A stretch of DNA of 64,000 bases from assembly GCF_001625305.1 (NCBI RefSeq), contig NW_017804498.1:1218755-1282754 (forward strand). The letters are read 5' to 3'. Position numbers and translations under genes: made by a program. How positions within the stretch are numbered: the stretch's first letter is position 1; each line of letters begins with the position of its first letter. The DNA comes from Branchiostoma belcheri. Lineage: Eukaryota > Chordata > Leptocardii > Amphioxiformes > Branchiostomatidae. Below, one piece after another: positions 57,801 through 64,000 of this stretch. The notes below the pieces were generated by a model. The model did no database searches. It saw only the letters and a list, made by a program, of their open reading frames with translations, and was not told the origin of the DNA.

Positions 57801-58852
57801 ACTCCCCATTCTCTCAGCACTGTTGTCATTTCTTGCACCACCTTTGGATCTTTTGGTGCCACGGTTTCATTGTACTTCCTGTAAGATACAATAAAATATA
57901 CAGAATTACATTCTATAATATAACAAAGACAGTATAATTCAGTATGGACCAGAGAGGACTGTAAGAGCATCAACAGAGAATTCATCTTTCACTTCCCATT
58001 TCTAGACAGGAGAAACTTGAAATTTCATTTCATAAACTGGCAACAGAGCATGAAACATCTGAATTTGACTATCAAAATCAGAAATTCGAAAAAATCATGT
58101 GAGTTTTTGCATCCAATTATTTTTTTTACTGCATACTGTATTTATGTGTGCCTTACCCTGCATTCTCCACCTGTGCCTGTTTGATGTGCACATAGCTGGT
58201 GGGGAAGATTCCCTTGACTGACTTGTTCCGCAGCTTGGAGCCTCTGAACCAGCCTGAAATACATAGAAGAATCATATAAATGGTTTATTTGCAAATTGAC
58301 ATAAAACTAAAACAACATTGCAGCCTAATAATACAAAGTATTGTACAAAAAGCTGAATTACGTAGTTTTAGGGAACACACAAAATATCATTAATATTTAC
58401 AAACTTAACTAAATAACCAGAATATATACAATTGGTAGTTGGGTGATGCACAGTAAGTACCATCACCATCTTTCCTGTCATGAAATTTCTTACCTTTCTA
58501 GGTTTACATCAATAAGTATATATTTTGTGTTATCCACAAATACTAGTTTGTACAACATAACGGATTCAAGACCTTGTTGTCTTACCGGTACTCTCAAACT
58601 ACCAGTACTCAAAGTAGATGTTAGGTGGCAGAATCATGACGTTTTCTCAGCCTACCATTCAGTAGGACACCCATTCTGTTTAAAATGGGCAGCTAGGAAA
58701 ATGTTGAGATTTTGCCTCCTAACGTCTGTTTAGAGATTGCTTTGTCCTTCACTACATCATGTACATACCATCATTCTCCTCCAGTATATGCAGCGTGTCC
58801 CCAACAGTCAGGTCTAGTTTGGTCTCCCCATTGCCATGGTAATTGTAGATAG
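18842..58852 (-). CDS. DOCK1/2/5-like: DOCK1/2/5-type Rac guanine-nucleotide exchange factor
   Basis: An atypical exchange factor that activates Rac, normally with ELMO, for cell migration, engulfment and myoblast fusion. I placed 50 consecutive coding exons with matching phases and splice sites: 5528 nt, about 1842 residues, against roughly 1865 for human DOCK1. The order is SH3, ELMO-binding helices, DHR-1, armadillo-like middle, DHR-2, proline-rich tail, stop TAG at 18842-18844. Similarity to DOCK1/2/5 runs along the whole protein (for example [27 protein letters not shown]), and it lacks DOCK3/4 or DOCK6-11 hallmarks. It is probably the single invertebrate counterpart of DOCK1, 2 and 5. 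The first coding exon is missing; exon 2 enters after one nucleotide. One exon carries a frameshift and two exons are duplicated out of order, both probably assembly problems. Exon coordinates are in the block entries. Confidence 0.95.
19309..20403 (-). other. DOCK intron with a SINE-like fragment
   Basis: A 1.1-kb intron. The plus strand 19505-19950 looks like a degraded tRNA-derived SINE (separate entry). Nothing else was recognised. Confidence 0.6.
19505..19950 (+). mobile_element. SINE-like fragment
   Basis: A tRNA-like head (AGGCCAGTGGACACC ... ACATTCGATTACT) is followed by TGTGTTCTTGGGTAAGGCAC. That last string resembles a deeply conserved central segment found in many marine-invertebrate SINEs. 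The tail and any target-site duplication were not resolved. Confidence 0.4.
21161..21200. repeat. Perfect 17-bp hairpin, 6-nt loop
   Basis: GCACTGAAATGCACAAC (21161-21177), loop TTTTCT, then the exact reverse complement (21184-21200). It is shorter than a typical miRNA precursor and may be the relic of a fold-back element. Confidence 0.85.
21765..21955. mobile_element. Degraded MITE copy without internal insertion
   Basis: The order of 'TTCGTGGTACTTATCATTAC', 'CTTTCTTTTTCCTGCACCTG', 'GAACATATACATTGTAGTTC' and 'CTCAGACTTTTGCTACC' matches the two halves that flank the insertion at 54515-55765. It therefore serves as the uninterrupted comparison. Its ends are eroded. Confidence 0.6.
22872..23012. 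repeat. Perfect 49-bp inverted repeat with 43-nt spacer
   Basis: Positions 22872-22920 are the exact reverse complement of 22964-23012 (arms begin AAGTTCAGTAAGATAATTCT). The spacer is 22921-22963. It lies in a DOCK intron and is transcribed with it, so a long perfect RNA hairpin would form. No target-site duplication was seen. A fold-back MITE, a small-RNA precursor or a cloning/assembly artefact are all possible. Confidence 0.9.
25022..25235. repeat. Minisatellite, 29-bp unit, about 7 copies
   Basis: The unit is GTAGTAGTACAAACAACAGG plus GATGTACAT. The second unit carries about 10 extra bases. Units differ by a few substitutions. Because 29 is not a multiple of 3, all three minus frames are open and give false Cys/Tyr/Val-rich proteins. 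It lies about 30 nt downstream (in gene direction) of the exon 25267-25414. Confidence 0.9.
26483..27011 (-). other. DOCK intron, nothing recognised
   Basis: A 529-nt AT-rich intron with no element or exon seen. Confidence 0.7.
27445..28727 (-). other. DOCK intron, nothing recognised
   Basis: A 1.3-kb intron. No coding potential or repeat structure was seen. Confidence 0.65.
28813..32312 (-). other. DOCK intron (3.5 kb) containing a hAT MITE
   Basis: It contains the element at 31355-31766. The rest holds only short open frames without domains and many TACATGTA words. Confidence 0.7.
31355..31766. mobile_element. Non-autonomous hAT element (MITE), 412 bp, with 8-bp target-site duplication
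   Basis: The left end TAGAGCTGTGTACC and the right end GGTACACAGCTCTA are perfect inverted repeats. They are flanked by the same 8 bp, ATGATGAT, at 31347-31354 and 31767-31774. An 8-bp duplication and TAGAG-type ends are hallmarks of the hAT superfamily. Both subterminal regions are crowded with GGTAC words (for example AGGTACAGGTACAGGTAC). There is no transposase frame. The intact ends suggest a fairly young insertion. Confidence 0.85.
32395..34036 (-). other. DOCK introns between 34037 and 32394, nothing recognised
   Basis: The introns are 33537-34036, 33057-33431 and 32395-32914. No element or further exon was seen. Confidence 0.65.
34256..35182. repeat. Segment duplicated out of order at 37858-38798, in-order copy
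   Basis: It contains the DOCK exons 34495-34608 and 34950-35039 plus flanking intron. The similarity to 37858-38798 is high but imperfect, with scattered substitutions and small indels, as expected between two lancelet haplotypes. Confidence 0.85.
34950..35039 (-). pseudogene. DOCK1/2/5-like: DOCK exon with a 1-nt deletion (probable sequence error or allele)
   Basis: This in-order copy of the [19 protein letters not shown] exon is 90 nt, whereas 91 nt is needed for frame. An A present in the other copy (GAGAGTATAGG at about 38588) is absent at about 34980 (GAGAGTTAGG). The exon then reads into TAA after GCC. The exon is conserved in the family and all later exons are open, so I take it as a base-call error or a single bad allele rather than loss of the gene. 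Confidence 0.8.
35040..36062 (-). other. DOCK introns around exon 35461-35658
   Basis: The introns are 35659-36062 and 35040-35460. About 35225-35440 resembles 34150-34330 over phrases such as 'CTTCCTGTGACTACTGTA', so a low-copy dispersed repeat is likely. No coding exon was seen. Confidence 0.5.
36063..37387 (-). other. DOCK1/2/5-like: DOCK exons: middle region, third part
   Basis: Exons are 37287-37387, 36885-36943, 36484-36632 and 36063-36148. Landmarks are [70 protein letters not shown] and [18 protein letters not shown]. The exon 37287-37387 joins 39441-39519 in phase 0, so the extra exon copies lying between them are not needed. Confidence 0.94.
37110..37239. repeat. Tandem duplication, 65-nt unit, two copies
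   Basis: TTCAAATTTACC ... GAGAAGC occurs at 37110-37174 and again at 37175-37239 with a few differences. It is intronic and local. Confidence 0.85.
37858..38798. repeat. Out-of-order copy of 34256-35182, ending at the assembly gap
   Basis: It contains second copies of the [17 protein letters not shown] exon (38114-38227) and the YLYKL exon (38563-38653, intact at 91 nt). They lie between exons 39441-39519 and 37287-37387, which join directly in phase 0. By protein order these exons belong after 35461. The copy stops abruptly at the N run (38799). It is most simply a misplaced haplotype contig end; a real partial duplication is the alternative. Confidence 0.85.
38799..38843. other. Assembly gap of 45 Ns
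   Basis: A run of 45 Ns inside a DOCK intron. The true sequence and length between 38798 and 38844 are unknown. Confidence 0.99.
39441..43904 (-). other. DOCK1/2/5-like: DOCK exons: middle region, second part
   Basis: Exons are 43796-43904, 42629-42699, 41864-41970, 41167-41294, 40754-40849, 40463-40561, 40081-40175 and 39441-39519. Landmarks are [90 protein letters not shown] and RDWVVMTM. Phases are continuous throughout. Confidence 0.93.
41971..43795 (-). other. DOCK introns around exon 42629-42699, nothing recognised
   Basis: The introns are 42700-43795 (1.1 kb) and 41971-42628. No element or exon could be supported. Confidence 0.65.
44302..48184 (-). other. Large DOCK intron (3.9 kb) with one possible alternative exon
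   Basis: It is AT-rich apart from a coding-like block at 46686-46843 on the minus strand (separate entry). A short inverted repeat AGGTGATTCAG/CTGAATCACCT lies near 45508-45541. Nothing else was seen. Confidence 0.6.
46686..46843 (-). other. Possible alternative first exon of DOCK or unrelated small exon
   Basis: On the minus strand an ATG at 46843-46841 opens 52 codons ([18 protein letters not shown]..., ending ...CQEASFFS plus AG) up to a donor-like GTGATG at 46685. The phase (2) equals that of the normal upstream exon 48185-48285, so it could join exon 44167-44301 in frame. The block is richer in GC and in C/G third positions (CTC, CTG, GAG, TCC) than the intron around it. I do not recognise the peptide. 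A chance open frame is a real alternative. Confidence 0.3.
48716..51542 (-). other. DOCK introns among exons 49287-51125, nothing recognised
   Basis: The introns are 48716-49286, 49394-49816, 49992-50422, 50527-50953 and 51126-51542. Each is 0.4-0.6 kb and I saw no repeat or extra exon. Confidence 0.65.
49817..52145 (-). other. DOCK1/2/5-like: DOCK exons: DHR-1 (C2-like lipid-binding domain)
   Basis: Exons are 52064-52145, 51543-51667, 50954-51125, 50423-50526 and 49817-49991. Landmarks are [66 protein letters not shown] and [16 protein letters not shown]. In DOCK180 proteins DHR-1 binds phosphatidylinositol 3,4,5-trisphosphate and brings the protein to the membrane. The approximate span is residues 390-605, counted from the first visible residue. 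Confidence 0.95.
52402..53439 (-). other. DOCK1/2/5-like: DOCK exons between helical region and DHR-1
   Basis: Exons are 53376-53439, 53162-53233, 52919-52994, 52651-52733 and 52402-52445. Landmarks are [61 protein letters not shown] and [20 protein letters not shown]. Each has a direct counterpart in DOCK1/2. All splice junctions restore the frame. Confidence 0.93.
54384..55848. mobile_element. Older MITE, interrupted by the element at 54515-55765
   Basis: The two flanking halves (54384-54514 and 55766-55848) together align with the uninterrupted relative at 21765-21955. Left-half landmarks are 'GAAGTTATCATTACCGTTAA' and 'TTCTTTTTTTCTGGACCTGC'. Right-half landmarks are 'CATTTGTAGTTCTGTGGAC' and 'GCTACCGTGAACATAAAGTG'. 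The ends read CTGTAATT and AATTACA. The original length would be about 215 bp. Confidence 0.6.
54515..55765. mobile_element. TA-flanked DNA-transposon derivative, 1.25 kb, GC-rich core
   Basis: It starts CTGTAATTCACTTT and ends AAATCAGTAATTACAG, flanked by TA on both sides (54513-54514 and 55766-55767). Beyond the 8-bp CTGTAATT repeat, both ends also carry ACTGATATGTTCACGGT in inverted orientation (about 54580 and 55715-55735). The core (about 54600-55330) is CpG-rich, unlike the surrounding intron. Open frames up to 104 codons show no transposase motif. It is non-autonomous as far as I can see. Confidence 0.65.
56292..57537 (-). other. DOCK introns around exon 56697-56845, nothing recognised
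   Basis: The introns are 56292-56696 and 56846-57537. No element or coding exon was seen. Confidence 0.65.
57538..57579 (-). other. DOCK1/2/5-like: DOCK microexon, 42 nt
   Basis: Encodes [14 protein letters not shown], phase 0 on both sides, with acceptor TATATAG after a pyrimidine-rich tract and donor GTACAC. Without it, LYV joins RHSMDLF and aligns gap-free with vertebrate DOCK1/2. It is therefore an extra, probably optional, insert. Confidence 0.65.
57779..57878 (-). other. DOCK1/2/5-like: DOCK exon after SH3
   Basis: A 100-nt exon (phase 2 in, 0 out) encoding [16 protein letters not shown] and [17 protein letters not shown]. It matches the vertebrate TTxLREWxxIWxQLYV segment of the N-terminal ELMO-binding region. 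Confidence 0.92.
58157..58852 (-). other. DOCK1/2/5-like: DOCK exons: SH3 domain
   Basis: Exons are 58769-58852 and 58157-58253. They encode [27 protein letters not shown], then [17 protein letters not shown] and TSYVHIK. The ALYDY-like start, the conserved WFRG and the GIFPxSYV end mark an SH3 domain. In DOCK180 proteins the SH3 domain folds back on DHR-2 and is released by ELMO. Exon 58769-58852 needs a single preceding base from an upstream exon (probably G, giving Ala). Confidence 0.93.
58254..58768 (-). other. DOCK intron within the SH3 domain, nothing recognised
   Basis: A 515-nt intron. The 96-codon plus-strand open frame at 58443-58733 shows no domain and is probably chance. Confidence 0.65.
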
Positions 58853-61800
58853 CTGGAAGATCAAGTCACACAAGTTTAGTTCATAACTTATATCATGCAA
58901 AAACATGGGTAGTCCAAAATGGTTTATTCATTCCTGTTTTTGATCTTTGATCAAACATCATCATTACTCAGAATGGCTTTGTCATTGACATCCTTACATT
59001 TAATGATTTTCATTACAAAATCATATTCGAACATACATTACATGTGTCCTTGATACCCTTCTAAAGTCGTATCTTCTAGGAAATTTACCATATTGAACAT
59101 CAGTTTTTATTAACTGTTGTGAAATCCATTTGCCAGCTAAGATGAATGGATTTATATCCCCACAAAACTGCACAGTGGTACATGATATTCAGTGCTACAG
59201 TAACTGTTCTGGCTCCTTTCCTGGCTTGAAGCCCTAAAGCTGCTAGACTGGAGCAGATCCAAAACTAAGGTCTCCTGGCCTCCCCTTCAGAGTTAGAGAA
59301 TGTGACAGAAGGTAGAGGGTAGTGAACAGGGAAAAGAAGAAATATGTGGTATGCATGATGGTGATGTTCACTTCATACATTGTATATGAATTTCTACAGA
59401 TATTTACGAATCTAATAAATAGTACAGAGTACTACAGACATAAGAAATATGAAGTACACAGACGCTGGAGCGACAAAATTACAGCTGACTCTTCCAAATT
59501 CGTTGTAGAACCAGCGGTGCATGAAAGAAGCTGTTATCTGCAGCTTCCATATGGTTGGGTACATGCCTACAAGCAAACCACACTGGCAACTATCAAGCCT
59601 TGTGATCTTTCCTGCATCTTCATTTCATAAGAACGAAATGTGGGACTTTGAGTGAGGAATTTCATTACCGGTTCTACAATTTACAATGTATATCATCTAT
59701 CACCAATACCCACGGTCTGTCATAATTCTTGTTGGCCTTATATATAAAAGAGTAGTATAAGAAAGTTGTGACTAAGCCAATTACATTTTATCTACATGCC
59801 CATATGGCTGTTGTGGTTTGTTATCACTTCAATGGTAGTGGTAAGCAGTCTGTTCTAACTCCCCTTGCTTTAGCAGCGATGAAAGCTGTGGGCAGACCAG
59901 CTATCTATGGCTTTCATGCTCTGTTATCAATTCGTAGAGCCGCACTATAGTGTAAGTGAGGAGAACCTAATAATAACCTGCATGATTCCACTGTTCATCT
60001 TACTACGGAGTCCTACAAGCTACATGTAAGACATTCCGGCATATGCACAGAATAATATACAGTGTTATACTAATTCTTAGTGGAATTCAGGACAGCAGCG
60101 TGCTATATACATGTACCATACTGTTGTCCTTAACCAAAAGAAACATTAGGTGATATTGATTTTCCCATTACTAGACATCCTGCAGTGATAAACATTAGCT
60201 TTATCAGTACAGGTGTTTTCCAGTTAAAGTCTCCAATCAAGGGAAAACCTGGGGTATACAGAATCTGTGTGTCAGGACATTTGTGGCTTTCTGCAAAAAG
60301 ACAGCTCTTAATGAAGAAGTCCCTGTCAGGTAAAGTGTGATGAGAGATTATCATAATTTGGAACCTGAGGACATTGTGGGGGCAGACAGTTCACTGTATG
60401 TGTCTTACAAACTTGAGCTGTCTCCTTACATCTGTATTATAATTACATGTACCAGCGATTGGTTCTCTCACAGCCTGCTTGAAAATCCAACAACATCAAA
60501 ATCTTACGATGATGTACGATGAATGGGACCCCGCCTTCTGTCATGCCAGTGTAGTGACATAGACACCAACCACTAATAGACTAATAATCCATTCTTGTTC
60601 TTGGCCATCAGCCATCCCGCCAGGTTAGAGAGGCTTCTATCATGACTCATTTATTTTGAAAACATTTTGGAATGTCAAGGCTATGGTATGTACTTGGAGT
60701 ATGTACAAATGTACTTGTTGTTTAACAATGACATTTCTGGATTGCCCTGAGGAAAATGCTGTCTACGTTGTCAATATGAGGTACATAACAGGTCGAGAAA
60801 CATCTGGGATTCCTGCCCTTTGTGAGCCTCAAGCCAGATGGCAAGGTGGTCTTCTGGTCGGGGTTGTTGACTTAAAAATCTAAAAGGTTCTCGGCTCGAA
60901 CTCTATCAGACCCCAATATTGTGACCTAGGGAAAGGCATTTTTACACAAGTTCTACATCTTCACTCCACTCAGGTGAAAAGGATTACCTAGCTTTGGTTA
61001 GGGAGGTCTTCTTGGATGGGACACTGTCACAGAAAGCCAGAGGTCCTGTGTTTGACTCACCTCAAGCATAAGGAAAAATCCATCCCTGTGGGTCAATCAA
61101 GCCGTACAGTCCAGCCTAATGCTGCTAGTGCTGAAGTGTGTACATAGTTGTACAAGACTGATGTGTTTTATGAGTTATTCAAAACAAACAAACAAATAGA
61201 TACACATCCCAGATGGGGATACATAATATGAAGCACCTGATTGAATGCAATAATAATCATCATATCATTAACGCTATGGCACAGCTGGTTCCATTCTGTA
61301 TGTTGCTAGTTTTTTTTTTCTTTACTTGCACAATATTATGAGACCTCATCCAGTATCCTCCCACATCAGTAAATATACTACCCTGTTCCCTTAAACCTCT
61401 CAACTCAAATCATTACTCAAAGATTTAAAAAAATAATGGGCATTAATTAATTATCCAAACTTTGCTATGAGGGAGTGAGCATTTGATTTTTCATTACCTC
61501 AGGAATCATGGCACATTGTGCTATTCATGCCCTAAACTAGCTGGAGCTCCTGAGGGACAGATTATACTGTGCAATTATTGGCTTCGGACCAAATCAGTCC
61601 TCAATTTTCTCCCACTTAAATCCTGCATGGAACACTGGAGGGTGTTTAATAAACTCGGTGGAGTAATGACTTGGCCTGTTGGGAATAAATGGAGGAGATA
61701 ATTATAATGACTTAATGTGAGAGAAATGTCCCTGGGAGTTATCTGAATAATAATGCTTCCAATCCATCACTTATGGCGATCACTGATGATTTAAAATTAT

Positions 61801-64000
61801 ATATATATTTTCTACAGTAATAAATTTAAAGGGAAGAAACCAAATTTCAGGTACCCAAGCAAATAACATTCAATGATTGTCATTAGATTTTTTTTCAAAT
61901 CAATCCAAACAAATTTAGCTTATCAAGAAAATGTGAACTTCATATACATGCGTAAATTTCATATCTTACATTTACATATGCAATATATGATTATCTCCCA
62001 CTTGTACATGTATACTGATGTTTCTATACCTATAGTATATACTGTAAAAATATGTATATTTGTTATTATTCCTTAGGACAGTGAACCTTAACTCTTTGTT
62101 AAAAACATGATTACTCACAAGCTTCTCACGAAGGTCCATATCATAAGGAAACAGAACAGAAGGCTTCCCTTCTTGGTACCGCTTTGATTTAAAGAGTGGC
62201 GTAGATATATCACCAGAAATATGCCCAATTCAGAAAAGCTATTTTTATAACATCCTTTCAAGAGTGAACAGGCTGAAATCAAGAATCATGCAACAATATA
62301 TTTCGTACATTATCAAACATACATTCAAGAAAACTGATGTTACACACACAATTAGTAATACAAGTAATACAAATATCTTATTTTGTTGAGCTATGAGCCA
62401 CTTTGTGCAAGATTCTGTAATTGTAGGGAAATTGTTTTCTTTAAATGTCAGAATATTTAGTTGGTTAGTACACATTGCCCTACATATTGCATAAAACAGG
62501 GCAATAACAGGGAGTACATGTCATTTGTGTACCTACATATACTAAAGAAAAGCAGGGATTGTTTTTTCCTGGCAAGATAAGATATTATTTAACTCACAAT
62601 AAATCGTCAGGCACATGTACAATGTATAACTTGTAGCAAGTTGTACATTTACTACAACTACGTAGTTAAAATAACACACTCAACACAGTACAGATGTGAG
62701 GACCTGTTACATGTACAATGTACATTGTACCTTCACAGCTGCCAATGCCAGTTGTAGCAGTTGTTGGGTAACCATGTAAAATCATGATTAATTGCAATGA
62801 CAGGTTGAAATAGTCACAACAAATCTTCATGTTGTTCTAAAATCTTTGAGTCAGGGATTTTTTTCCTCTAACACAAACAAAGCAAAAAGTGTTACTTGAA
62901 ACTGTGTACACATATATGCATGAGAATACAGTATTGCCCAAATAAAAAGTGGCAGGGAAATAAGAAACTAAAAATTCAGATTTGTAGGCTGAAGGTCAAA
63001 AGGTCAGACATCAGGATCATCTTCCTCCTGGACAGGAAGTTACAGTGTCTGAATTTGGAATGTTCCATTTTATCAGCAGGGGATCCACATGTGGAGGCAG
63101 TAAATCTAAATCTGACCTGACAAATTTTTGATGATTGATTCAAGAATGACCCTAATAACAAACATCTTGCTTCAGTAACTTAAATATGATACACAGTCCA
63201 CTTCTAACTTCATTTTGTCCAATCTTTTTCAGGTAGAATCAACATATGTCATGGTGTTGCATTCTTACCAAACAGATATGTTGACAACATGCATCATTGC
63301 ACCTCTAGAGGGTGGGTGAGTGACTGGGTGACAACACCCATGCTGTTTTGGTGCCATACCAGTTGTTATAAAGACTAAAATGGACTCCTCAACCATCAAA
63401 GTATCAACTCTTGCAATTGTGCCTTGACTTGTAGATTGGTCCATCCAAATGTAGTTGTTGTGTACAATTATTGTACAGCAACTCCAACTTACATTAATGG
63501 CAATGACTTGTTTTTATAATATATACACACAACCAATTCAACATACATTGTATTTCAAAAATCTTTTTCATAACAAATATCCAAGGATCCTGTTAAAAAA
63601 AACTAGTACTAGTAGTAGTACCTTTTTTGTCCTTCACTAAATTTCACATATCTTCTGTAATTACAAGTGAAACAATACACTTGTGAAGTATGTGGAGGCT
63701 TGATCCCACATGCTCTAAAGAGATCTGCAGCACATATCTCACATAGGTACATCCTCGTACAGGTCAGGGAGTCATAACTACCACGGTTTACATCTCCTAG
63801 CCTCTACCAGGCTCCGCGGATCGCTGGAAAAATAGTAGAAATGGGCCGAAATAAAGGGATAGTACACCAGAGAAGATCCAGCCGGCCATAGAAGCTCCAA
63901 TTTGCGACCCACGGAGCCTGTGCGGAGTCGCAAGCTTCTTTGAAGTTCACTAATCGCTATCTAATAGGTGCAAAGTGGTTAAGTACCCCTTTTATTGCTC
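58853..64000. other. First DOCK intron / upstream region without supported gene
   Basis: I searched the minus strand for a short first exon ending in phase 1 with a DOCK-like start (M..W.P....YG) and found none, so it may lie beyond 64000. A SINE-like fragment lies at about 60850-61190. A TA run lies near 61798-61809. From about 63790 to the end, GC-rich sequence beginning CTAGCCTCTACCAGGCTCCG has the look of another dispersed element cut by the window edge. Plus-strand open frames such as 59322-59630 show no domain. Confidence 0.55.
60850..61190 (+). mobile_element. SINE-like fragment
   Basis: GGTTCTCGGCTCGAACTC resembles a polymerase III B box, and TTGTGACCTAGGGAAAGGCA resembles the central segment of the fragment at 19505-19950. 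The head and target-site duplication were not resolved. Confidence 0.4.

Noticed and set aside
59322-59630. Plus-strand 102-codon open frame
   Set aside because: No recognisable domain, no codon bias, no splice context.
62115-62140. Minus-strand ATGGACCTTCGTGAGAAGCT followed by GTGAGT as the first DOCK exon
   Set aside because: The phase does not fit exon 58769-58852, and the frame that would fit contains a stop.

Overview
The window looks like metazoan nuclear DNA from a lancelet (Branchiostoma). It holds two intron-rich genes whose proteins resemble vertebrate families but differ from each, AT-rich introns full of the word TACATGTA, many small DNA-transposon derivatives, and one run of Ns from a draft assembly. 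The species call is inference. The two gene identities come from residue-level similarity that I recognise from memory.

Layout: 1-4741 is upstream intergenic DNA with two copies of a TA-flanked MITE. 4742-13910 (+) is a lysyl oxidase gene. It encodes a signal peptide, a Tyr/Ser/Gln-rich prodomain without lysine after residue 7, and a complete lysyl oxidase catalytic domain. Two consecutive catalytic exons are tandemly multiplied: three versions of the exon carrying the copper-binding histidines and the cofactor lysine (11026-11613), and two versions of the exon carrying the cofactor tyrosine (12333-12581). The introns between copies are only 57-62 nt, and the reading frame permits only one copy of the first set. 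The locus can therefore encode six enzymes that differ around the active site. This is the most interesting feature in the window.

13911-18841 is a convergent intergenic/3'UTR zone. 18842-58852 (-) is a DOCK1/2/5-type Rac guanine-nucleotide exchange factor. I could place 50 consecutive coding exons with compatible phases (about 1842 residues): SH3, helical region, DHR-1, armadillo-like middle, DHR-2, and a proline-rich tail with four PxLPxK Crk-type SH3 ligands. Only the first coding exon, expected to be about 15 residues, was not found. One exon (34950-35039) carries a 1-nt deletion. A near-identical, intact copy of that exon and its neighbour sits out of order at 37858-38798 and ends exactly at the N gap, so it looks like a misplaced second haplotype.

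The DOCK introns carry a hAT MITE with an 8-bp target-site duplication, a nested pair of TA-flanked elements, a perfect 49-bp inverted repeat, a 29-bp minisatellite, SINE-like fragments and a possible alternative exon. 58853-64000 holds no gene I can support. The two genes are not obviously linked in function: one modifies extracellular matrix, the other signals to the actin cytoskeleton. They are convergent neighbours.
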